Below, in pieces: positions 15,869 through 23,326 of a stretch of 38,246 bases of DNA; the stretch's first letter is position 1, and the number at the start of each line of letters is the position of its first letter. The stretch lies in assembly GCA_038078755.1 (NCBI GenBank), contig JBBTSQ010000024.1, positions 1-38,246 of the forward strand, written 5' to 3'. A model generated the notes under the pieces. That model was given only the letters and a program-made list of their open reading frames with translations. It did not search any database and was not told the DNA's origin. The translations under genes were made by a program, and so were the position numbers. This DNA comes from JBBTSQ01 sp038078755 (GTDB lineage: Bacteria; Patescibacteriota; Minisyncoccia; Phycocordibacterales; JBAYGS01).

Positions 15869-16828
15869 ATGATCGAAAACTATTACCTGAATAAAAACGT
15901 GCTGGTATTGGGAGGAACAGGATTCATAGGTAGCAATCTCACTCTCGCCTTACTCAACAAGGGAGCCAAAGTAACTATACTAAGTAGAAATAACCTACCA
16001 CCCAAATATATTCCGATCAACAATCCCAAACTTAAAATTATAAAAGGGGATATTCGCGATGTTGGTATTATGCAAAAGGTGATACTGAATAAAGATATTG
16101 TATTCAACTTAGCAGCTCAAATAAGTCATCTGGATAAAGGAATAGTCTCTTATGATGACCTGGATATTAATTGTCGTGGACAATTAGTGCTACTTGAAAC
16201 ATGCAGGACACACAATACATCTGTGAAGATAGTATTCGCTAGTACTCGCATGGTTTATGGAAATAGTTCCAAAAAAAAATTGACCGAGAGCCATCCCACA
16301 GAACCAAATACTCTTTATGGCATACACAAACTAACAGCCGAGAGATACCACCTACTCTACCGCAAAAGACACAATATTAATGTAGCCATACTTAGGATTG
16401 CAAACCCTTATGGAGAAAGACAGGATACTGGAAGAGGCTTATACTCCCTACCTGGTTGGTTTATGCACAAAGCCCTTAAAAATGAATTGATTGAGATCTG
16501 GGGTAAAGGAAACCAGTTAAGAGACTATATTTATATCGATGATTTAATTAGTGCATTACTTATTGTGGCAAAATCTCCAAAAAGCTCTGGGGAGATATAC
16601 AATTGTGGCAGTGGCCGTGTCCATAAATTCAAAGAGATGGCGAAATACATAGTCAAAACGGCAAAAAGTGGTAGGATTAAACAAAAACCGTGGCCCAATG
16701 GATACCCCAACATACAAAACGATAGTTATGGACTAGATATATCCAAACTAAGAAAGCTTGGTTGGAAGCCCCAAACAACTATCATGGAAGGAATTCGTAA
16801 AACATTTAATTTCTACAATGAGGATTAA
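15869..16828 (+). CDS. NAD-dependent epimerase/dehydratase (extended SDR)
   Basis: A 319-residue nucleotide-sugar SDR with GGTGFIGSN near residue 17, the catalytic serine in VFASTRMVYG and Tyr-x3-Lys in YGIHK. The C-terminal IYNCGSGRVHKFKEM block is the usual UDP-sugar-binding half. It resembles UDP-glucose 4-epimerase or GDP-sugar SDRs in layout. The next gene is a fucosyltransferase-like protein, so a role in GDP-fucose or a related sugar is possible but unproven. It is only distantly similar to the SDR at 5489. Nine bases separate its TAA from the next ATG. Confidence 0.87.
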   Translation: MIENYYLNKNVLVLGGTGFIGSNLTLALLNKGAKVTILSRNNLPPKYIPINNPKLKIIKGDIRDVGIMQKVILNKDIVFNLAAQISHLDKGIVSYDDLDINCRGQLVLLETCRTHNTSVKIVFASTRMVYGNSSKKKLTESHPTEPNTLYGIHKLTAERYHLLYRKRHNINVAILRIANPYGERQDTGRGLYSLPGWFMHKALKNELIEIWGKGNQLRDYIYIDDLISALLIVAKSPKSSGEIYNCGSGRVHKFKEMAKYIVKTAKSGRIKQKPWPNGYPNIQNDSYGLDISKLRKLGWKPQTTIMEGIRKTFNFYNED

Positions 16829-16837
16829 TATACTGTT

Positions 16838-17593
16838 ATGATTATAGTCAAATTATCAGGCGGTTTGGGTAACCAATTTTTCCAATATGCACACGGGAAA
16901 GCGTGCGCATTGAAAAATAACACCGAACTTGCACTCGATACGTCATGGTATGCCGGAAGGACTGATCGCACATACATGCTCAATCATTTTAATATCAACG
17001 CGACTATCGCCAAAAGTATAGACATACTTAGAATAAAGATATTTTCTCCGAAAAATTATTTACGGGGTGACTATCAAAGTGAGAAATACTTTGAAAATAT
17101 TGAAGATACGATACACAAAGAATACAGTCTAAAAGAAGCATTGGGTGAAGATGGTCAAGAGTTATTAACAACAATAGCCTCCTCAAACGCGGTGAGCATA
17201 CATTTTCGTGGCAACGACTACATTAGTGGTCCGAAGGCAAGTTTTCATGGGGTATGCCCGCAGGAATACTACACTGAAGCCATAGATCTAATTTCAAACC
17301 GTATTACATCGCCACATTTCTATGTATTTACTGATGATATCGAATGGGCAAAAAAATACATCACATTACCCACACCTCACACAATAGTCAGTGATAAGCG
17401 CATACCCACTCACGAAGAACTGATCTTGATGGCATCTTGTCAACATAATATTATTGCCAATAGCACTTTTAGTTGGTGGGCGGGGTGGCTCAATAAAAAT
17501 CCGCAAAAAATGGTAATCGCACCAAAGAAATGGTTTAATCACAATACCGTGGATACAACCGACCTAATACCTTCCCAATGGATACTACTATAA
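16838..17593 (+). CDS. GT11 family alpha-1,2-fucosyltransferase-like protein
   Basis: This 251-residue protein opens with MIIVKLSGGLGNQFFQYAHG, the hallmark start of GT11, and ends with NIIANSTFSWWAGWLN, the conserved GDP-fucose-site block. The central motif reads HFRGNDYI, where HxRRGDY is usual: the first arginine is kept and the second is replaced by glycine. It is shorter than typical members (about 280-300). It would transfer fucose, or a related 6-deoxyhexose, from a GDP-sugar to a galactose-type acceptor in the cytoplasm. No GDP-fucose genes (gmd, fcl) are recognisable in the window. Its last 16 bases overlap the next gene. Confidence 0.87.
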   Translation: MIIVKLSGGLGNQFFQYAHGKACALKNNTELALDTSWYAGRTDRTYMLNHFNINATIAKSIDILRIKIFSPKNYLRGDYQSEKYFENIEDTIHKEYSLKEALGEDGQELLTTIASSNAVSIHFRGNDYISGPKASFHGVCPQEYYTEAIDLISNRITSPHFYVFTDDIEWAKKYITLPTPHTIVSDKRIPTHEELILMASCQHNIIANSTFSWWAGWLNKNPQKMVIAPKKWFNHNTVDTTDLIPSQWILL

Positions 17594-18564
17594 AAATATC
17601 GGTAATAATGCCTATATATAATGGAGAAAAATACCTGCATCAAGCAATTGATAGTATGCTTAGTCAAACATTTAAAGATTTCGAGCTTATCGCTATAAAT
17701 GACGGCTCAAGTGATCAAAGTGTAGAGATTCTCAAATCCTATAATGACCCTCGAATAGTGATTATCAATAATACCCGCAATCAGGGGCTAATCCGAACAT
17801 TAAACATTGGTCTTAATAATGCGCACGGCAAGTATGTAGCTAGACTGGATCAGGATGATATTGCCTTACCTAAACGTCTAGAAGTTCAGTATAATTTTCT
17901 GGAAAACCATCCGAAGATTGATTTGGTAGGCTCTTGGACAGAGTGTATCGATACCACAGGAAAAATTCTCAAAATTTCTCGCAATCCAGCTGACCCTGTG
18001 ATAATCCGATACGAACTCTTATTCAATAATGTCATGTTCCATAGCTCCATTTTTTTTAGAACTGATGTTATAAAGAAAAATGGCGGATACGATGAACGTG
18101 ATCCGATTGCTGTACATTCTGAAGATTACGAAATGTATTCTCGCCCAGGAAAGGAATTGCGATGTGCGAATATTCCTGAAGTGTTATTTAAACTAAGACT
18201 GCACGGTGAATCAATTGTCGGTAATCCAACTTCCCAAATAACAGTCCACAAAAATTCTCTAAATGTCGCTTATAGAAATATCTCTCAATATATACCCCTC
18301 CCACACTCTGATTTTGAAACAATCAAAGATATTCTTATAATTAAAAAGCCTAATCAAACCATCTCTTGCGTCAATTTTTCTACCGCATTGAGAACGCTTC
18401 GTTCAGTTACCCGAGAGTTTATTAAAAAAAACAATCTATCAGCACCCGACTCAGAGAAAGTCTTAGCCCAATATCGCGGAAGAAAATGGATGTTATGGAA
18501 ACATTATATTATTGGAAAGTACCATAAAGTAATCAAAATAAATTATCCACAAAGACAGAAATAG
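17578..18564 (+). CDS. GT2 family glycosyltransferase
   Basis: A 328-residue GT-A transferase: ISVIMPIYNGEKYLHQAID at the N-terminus, AINDGSSDQSVE, the DxD-type RLDQDDIALPKRL near residue 90 and a HSEDYEMYSR block near 180 containing the usual acidic base region. Such proteins add hexoses or HexNAc in capsule and O-antigen assembly; the sugar cannot be inferred. Its start lies 16 bases inside the fucosyltransferase gene, so the two are probably coupled. Exactly nine bases separate its TAG from the ATG of the interrupted HlpA-like gene. Confidence 0.88.
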   Translation: MDTTIKISVIMPIYNGEKYLHQAIDSMLSQTFKDFELIAINDGSSDQSVEILKSYNDPRIVIINNTRNQGLIRTLNIGLNNAHGKYVARLDQDDIALPKRLEVQYNFLENHPKIDLVGSWTECIDTTGKILKISRNPADPVIIRYELLFNNVMFHSSIFFRTDVIKKNGGYDERDPIAVHSEDYEMYSRPGKELRCANIPEVLFKLRLHGESIVGNPTSQITVHKNSLNVAYRNISQYIPLPHSDFETIKDILIIKKPNQTISCVNFSTALRTLRSVTREFIKKNNLSAPDSEKVLAQYRGRKWMLWKHYIIGKYHKVIKINYPQRQK

Positions 18565-18573
18565 CCCATTCTC

Positions 18574-19554
18574 ATGAAGACACCAAATAATACAATTTTT
18601 AGTACAACCGTTGGATTTTGAGTATTTCAGAGACCCTCCGAAACAAAGAGGGTGTTCGAGATTATTCGATCAATAAGACCCACCAGACTGTTTATTGTTG
18701 CCGATGGTCCAAGAGACTTGATTGAAGAAAATTTATGCAATGAAACACGAAAGATTGTGGAGACCATTGATTGGCCTTGCCAAGTGCTGCGAAATTATTC
18801 TGACAATAACCTTGGGTGCCGACAGAGAATATCCTCCGGAATTAATTGGGTATTCGATAACGTAGAGGAAGCAATAATCCTTGAAGATGATTGCTTCCCA
18901 CATCCATCCTTTTTCCCATATTGTGAATCACTACTTGATCGGTATCGGGATACCGAAAATGTATTCCACATCAGCGGTTCAAGTTTTCTAAAAGTGTCGA
19001 ATCAGTGTGGTAATACTAGTGACTATTATTACTCTGCCATTCCACAAATTTGGGGATGGGCGACGTGGAGACGGGCGTGGAAAAGATATGACAAAACATT
19101 ATCGAGCTGGCCTGAAGTAAAAAAGACTTCTCTGTTAAAGAAAGCCTTTGGTATTGGGCCAGTTATTGATTATTGGGAATACGTATTTGATCGAATGTAC
19201 ACAAATAAATATGATACATGGGACATTGCCTGGACCTTTACCTTACTAAAGGAGAACGGTCTAGCAATAACACCTACAGTAAATCTAATTTCAAATATCG
19301 GCTATGGTAACCTCGCCACACATACACGAAGTTTAGATAAAGGTATGCATTTAATCAATCTCCCAACTTATCCAATAAGAGTTCCTCCTACAGCCCCCGT
19401 ATATCTTAAGAAAGACATACAAGCAGACTTATCTTCATTACAGCATATATTTGGCATAAAAATTACACCAAGGACTCGTACAATATCTGTCATAAAAAAA
19501 TATGTACCCGAAAAAATAAAAAGATACCTAAGCAGTTTTTTCAGTAAAAATTAA
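18574..19554 (+). pseudogene. HlpA-like glycosyltransferase interrupted by in-frame UGA at codon 16
   Basis: From ATG 18574 the frame reads MKTPNNTIFSTTVGF, then TGA (18619-18621), then VFQRPSETKRVFEIIRSI and on to the end, 326 codons in all. The segment VGFxVFQRP matches the conserved first strand of HlpA-like GT-A proteins (usual form like VALFIFNRPE), so the stop falls where a hydrophobic residue is expected. TTA to TGA is one plausible single change. Downstream motifs are intact: LFIVADGPR, RNYSDNNLGC, EEAIILEDDCFPHPSFF, IWGWATWRRAW. The ATG is nine bases after the previous gene, the same gap as three other junctions here. Restart at GTG 18652 would give 300 residues lacking the first strand, with no spaced Shine-Dalgarno. 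A sequencing error or read-through is possible. Confidence 0.8.
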
Positions 19555-19564
19555 GACAGTTGGA

Positions 19565-20197
19565 TTATTTTTTTACGACAATATAATATCCAGTCGACAT
19601 AATATCTTCTTCGAGATTATCTTTTTTAATACTTCCGTACTCGTTTACAATCAAGAAATTAACCTTATTGATTATATAAGCTGACACAAGCAATAAACCT
19701 TTTATTATTTTATTAAAATATAGATTAGTCTGAAAGACCAATCTCTGTATCAACACGGCCAATGCTGAAAAGCTTTGTGTCTCTGATTGTATCTCAAGAA
19801 TGGTCCACTGTTTAAAAAGTTCTTGCAATCCATATTTGGTGAATCTCCAATAATCATGTGGTGTATCATGAAGAGGGTAAACAAATCGGGTGGTGAGAAT
19901 TAAAATACCCCCCTTTTTTAGTACACGCATCATTTCCCCGACCGCTAATCGCGGGTCTTTTGTGTGTTCGAGCACTTCGGTACAAAGAACAATACTAAAT
20001 TCATTATCTGCAAATGGTAGATCGTGAACATCAGCTACGATCGAGGGCTTTCTTCCCGGATCAATATCGACAGTTATACGATTGGGAAAAAAACGGTGAT
20101 ACGAAGACCCACCAGAACCAACATCCAGAATTTTATCGACAGAACGATACTTTACCAAAAACAATTCCAATCTATTTCGAGTAATCTTTTGAAACAT
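19565..20197 (-). CDS. Class I SAM-dependent methyltransferase
   Basis: A 210-residue Methyltransf_11-type enzyme. Motif I ILDVGSGGS is at residues 23-31, the acidic TVDIDPG follows, and FSIVLCTEVLEHTKDP and MMRVLKKGGILILTTR complete the cofactor half; HDYWRFTKYGLQELF is typical of this subfamily. The C-terminal part carries a hydrophobic stretch (IIKGLLLVSAYIINKV) that may touch the membrane. The substrate is unknown, probably a sugar or lipid-linked intermediate. It is the last gene of a minus-strand operon and meets the plus-strand HlpA-like gene tail to tail with only ten bases between them and no visible hairpin terminator. Confidence 0.87.
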   Translation of the reverse strand: MFQKITRNRLELFLVKYRSVDKILDVGSGGSSYHRFFPNRITVDIDPGRKPSIVADVHDLPFADNEFSIVLCTEVLEHTKDPRLAVGEMMRVLKKGGILILTTRFVYPLHDTPHDYWRFTKYGLQELFKQWTILEIQSETQSFSALAVLIQRLVFQTNLYFNKIIKGLLLVSAYIINKVNFLIVNEYGSIKKDNLEEDIMSTGYYIVVKK

Positions 20198-20212
20198 ACA
20201 AAATTCTTGGTA

Positions 20213-21685
20213 CTACCCATTAATCTTATTTTTATAATGTAGTTTTCCTGACTCAAAATATTCTTTCTCTTCTCCCACTGATTCGATGTCATACTTAATG
20301 CCATCAATAATACTCTTTGCCGCCAACATTCCCATTTCAAGAGAATGATCTTGATTGTTATATCGGAATCGACCCGGTCTACCGATATAAAATAAATCCG
20401 GAATGGTATCGAGATGCCTCTTGATCATAGCAAGATACGTTTGATATGGTAAGTCATAAATAGGATATACATTCTTTTGTGCTATACGATAGTATCGACG
20501 AACTTCTTTCTTCATAAATAGACCGACTGACTCACAATATGGCAATACATAATCGAAAAGATCTTGTTCTCCCATATTCCAAATAGTGTCACCTTCAAAA
20601 CAAAACAGCTCTATGAAAAGCGACGTCTTTGTTGGAGGACTCATGTAACTACTGAAATTTTTCATCTCACTAACACGACCAATGGGAATATCCTTTGATG
20701 GAAAATATATCCACTGATCATTCGTAACAAAATCCTTATTTAAAGTGACAAATAAATATACTTGGCTTCGATATCTAAGATGAGCTGATGCAGAGATAAT
20801 AGCTCCTGGCGGTTCCGGAATCATTAATTTTAAGAATTCAACAATAGGAACAGATTCGACCAAATATCGAGAACACACTTCAAGGCTTTCACCATGCACA
20901 TTGATCAATTGCGTACGGAACCCTTCGTTGGTTTTAACCACACTGACTGGCCAAGTCCCTGTATAGACAGAATATCCCGCCTTAATCAATCTATCCTGTA
21001 TGGTAGTATAAATCTGCCCCGTACCCTTTCTCGGATAATAAAAACTATCTATTAACGACTTAGGGCCTTCGGTATTTTTCTTACGCATCTTAGAAACCAC
21101 ACTCTTTAAAACAGTCCCAACATTAAGGCCTTTGATTCTTTGCCGTGCCCAATCAGGATGAATATGAGACGAATCAATACCCCAAATCTTCTCGGTATAA
21201 TTAATCATACTGAATTCACCCAAACTCTTTCCAAAATTAGCTATAATATACTCCTTAAAATTACGGATTGGTCTTTTAAATAGACCATATTTAATTCTTG
21301 CAAAACAATAAGACATGGCCATCCCAGTCGAACGAACAACACCAATATTTCTAAGAGCTTGAATGGCGTTAATTGGGTAATCATAGAATGCGCCCTCAAT
21401 ATACTGTCTCGTATGTCGACTTACCATGATCCAGTCTTCTTTCAAAATATCACCGAGGTATTGATACAAATAGGGGTCTTTCGAGAAAAAACGGTGTGGA
21501 CCATTATCAGTGTAAAAGACAGAGCCATCATCTTCAGCAAAAGAATACGTCTTTGAGAGTCCTCCTACAAGTAAATCTCTCTCAATGACCATAAAATCTT
21601 TTTTATGTTGAGCTAATTCAAGCGCGCACGCTAATCCGGCTGGGCCAGCACCAATAATCAGTGTTTCGGTATACAATTTTTTCAT
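20213..21685 (-). CDS. FAD-dependent oxidoreductase, UDP-galactopyranose mutase / HemY-like
   Basis: A 490-residue flavoprotein: dinucleotide motif LIIGAGPAGLACALELA at the N-terminus, ERDLLVGGLSKTY, then TDNGPHRFFSKDPYLYQYL and a C-terminal RPGRFRYNNQDHSLEMGMLA block closing the FAD site. The GPHRFF and FYDYP elements are seen in UDP-galactopyranose mutase-like and protoporphyrinogen-oxidase-like (COG1232) proteins of cell-envelope clusters. A sugar role, such as pyranose-furanose interconversion or redox change of a lipid-linked sugar, is favoured by context; a haem role is not. ATG at 21685 overlaps the stop of the GT39-like gene by four bases. The gap to the next gene is 15 bases. Confidence 0.8.
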   Translation of the reverse strand: MKKLYTETLIIGAGPAGLACALELAQHKKDFMVIERDLLVGGLSKTYSFAEDDGSVFYTDNGPHRFFSKDPYLYQYLGDILKEDWIMVSRHTRQYIEGAFYDYPINAIQALRNIGVVRSTGMAMSYCFARIKYGLFKRPIRNFKEYIIANFGKSLGEFSMINYTEKIWGIDSSHIHPDWARQRIKGLNVGTVLKSVVSKMRKKNTEGPKSLIDSFYYPRKGTGQIYTTIQDRLIKAGYSVYTGTWPVSVVKTNEGFRTQLINVHGESLEVCSRYLVESVPIVEFLKLMIPEPPGAIISASAHLRYRSQVYLFVTLNKDFVTNDQWIYFPSKDIPIGRVSEMKNFSSYMSPPTKTSLFIELFCFEGDTIWNMGEQDLFDYVLPYCESVGLFMKKEVRRYYRIAQKNVYPIYDLPYQTYLAMIKRHLDTIPDLFYIGRPGRFRYNNQDHSLEMGMLAAKSIIDGIKYDIESVGEEKEYFESGKLHYKNKING

Positions 21686-23112
21686 TTTCTATAATCAGAT
21701 TTCAAACCACCATCATAACACAATCCTCTCTTTTTACATCCTGATTTAATACTCATATATGCGTATTGGATTCCTGCGGTTGCCAGTAAAAATAAGAACG
21801 GAATAGCAGGTAACCGGTAACGAGAATAAGATACCGGTCCAGTAAGTATCGCAAAATATACCACCAACACAAAAAATAGTATCACTCCAGATTTATACGG
21901 GCTTTTAATAACTGCGTACACAGACAAAAAGACGATACACAACCAAAATATATGCTCAAAGAAAATACCCCCACGATCAATCAGTTCTCGGTAGACAGCT
22001 CCCCACTCGTTATTAATAATACGGGTAGAAAGATTCGCCTGTTTATGAGCAAAATTAACATCATCAGTATAAAACGCATTATACATATCAATGGAAGACA
22101 CAATATCCGACGAGATAAAAAATGGTGCAGTCTTGACCACATGGAAGGCCAGGTAAGCAAGAAAGTCCTCTTTCAAAAATTGCTTTGATACAGCAGTGAG
22201 TGAATCACTGTAATATAATGATTTTTGATTCGCCCGCTCATCAACAGATAGCTTGGCTTCAAGTATTTTCCTCCCATCTTCAGCCGAGATATTGTCTCGT
22301 ACAGATATATATTCTGGTATATTGTAGTGAAAAAGATTATAAGCTGACAGAGAAGATAGAGAAAAATTCTTAGTTAATGAATAGTTACGCATCCCCCAGG
22401 GCAGCAAAAATAAAGAGACAACTATCAGAAAAAAAATAATACTGTTGTGCAAGAATATAGCTAGTGGCAACCTCCTTCGATGAATCAGGTACAAGATTCC
22501 AACAATCAAGAGAGGGGTGAAAATAGCTATTGGTCGAATTAATATTGCGAAACCTAAAAAAGCACCCGCCAGTACCATATATTTTGAAGACTTGAATTGA
22601 TCAATTTTGGATAAAAGTAAGTAAACACTAGCGATAAAAAAGAAATTAAAAGGTATATCCGAGAGCAGGACGAGAGAGTGTGTAACTACTCCGATATTAA
22701 GAACATACAAAATTCCCGAGATCACGCCGACTAGATTATTAAAATATTTTCTACCAATAAGGAAAATAAGATACCCGGTAATTCCTGCAAGGAGTATCTG
22801 TATTAAAGTCACTCCGAAATACGATTTGGTAATAAAGATGATACCTGCAATAAACAACGGGTACCCAGGAACTCGAAACGTCTCAGGATATGATCCATCA
22901 AAGGTAAAGGCTTGTTTAGACAGAAGATTCTCTGCCAAGCTCCTGTACTCATACGAATCCGATCCGCTCACCGGTAGCGCGTACTCCACATCAAAACCTG
23001 TTTTTATTTGCGAATAATGGACACCTATCGTATATATCCACAGGGGCACATATACAACAAGCGCGATGATAATGAATACGTACCGTACCCGGCGTTCGCT
23101 TAAATTACTCAT
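21682..23112 (-). CDS. GT39-like (ArnT/PMT-type) membrane glycosyltransferase
   Basis: A 476-residue polytopic protein of the GT-C class. After a first membrane helix (FIIIALVVYVPLWIYTIG) comes an outer loop with the acidic site SYEYRSLAENLL and the RVPGYPLFIAGI signature, then about ten further helices. Such enzymes use polyprenyl-phosphate sugars on the outer membrane face. I place the start at ATG 23112 (MSNLSERRVRYV). A longer frame runs upstream to 23205, but its first 31 codons are read from copy 2 of the structured repeat and look unlike protein. It precedes and is coupled to the flavoprotein gene by an ATGA overlap. Confidence 0.85.
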   Translation of the reverse strand: MSNLSERRVRYVFIIIALVVYVPLWIYTIGVHYSQIKTGFDVEYALPVSGSDSYEYRSLAENLLSKQAFTFDGSYPETFRVPGYPLFIAGIIFITKSYFGVTLIQILLAGITGYLIFLIGRKYFNNLVGVISGILYVLNIGVVTHSLVLLSDIPFNFFFIASVYLLLSKIDQFKSSKYMVLAGAFLGFAILIRPIAIFTPLLIVGILYLIHRRRLPLAIFLHNSIIFFLIVVSLFLLPWGMRNYSLTKNFSLSSLSAYNLFHYNIPEYISVRDNISAEDGRKILEAKLSVDERANQKSLYYSDSLTAVSKQFLKEDFLAYLAFHVVKTAPFFISSDIVSSIDMYNAFYTDDVNFAHKQANLSTRIINNEWGAVYRELIDRGGIFFEHIFWLCIVFLSVYAVIKSPYKSGVILFFVLVVYFAILTGPVSYSRYRLPAIPFLFLLATAGIQYAYMSIKSGCKKRGLCYDGGLKSDYRK

Positions 23113-23129
23113 GGATAAATACTTAGTAT

Positions 23130-23310
23130 AATAAAGTTTTGCCTCGTCCATACCCCTCCGTAACCTGTTCCCTCGAAGACTCTGGCTACGTATTCGGCGA
23201 GGCATCGGGGAACACTTTGTTGTAGGAGAGTCGGCTCCGCCGACACATATACTCGTTGCGGATCATACCCCTTCGGAGAGCTACGGGGTATTCTCCGCAG
23301 GTACAATAAA
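23130..23310 (+). repeat. Structured dispersed repeat, copy 2 of 3
   Basis: 181 bases, same orientation as copy 1. Helices: P1 23141-23148 with 23196-23203, P2 23230-23235 with 23239-23244, P3 23257-23262 with 23294-23299, P4 23267-23271 with 23285-23289 (extended to seven pairs, ATACCCC/GGGGTAT). It fills the spacer inside a minus-strand operon, from 16 bases after the stop of the GT4-methyltransferase gene to 17 bases before the start of the GT39-like gene. It may separate expression of the two, and it makes false N-terminal extensions in automatic gene calls. Confidence 0.85.
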
Positions 23311-23326
23311 CACTGAACACTTACAA

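Noticed and set aside
18619..18621. UGA read as glycine or tryptophan (alternative genetic code) or as selenocysteine
   Set aside because: Several complete genes end at TGA with ATGA start overlaps (5489-5492, 8677-8680, 35302-35305), and the aligned position wants a hydrophobic residue; no selenocysteine-type structure was noticed.
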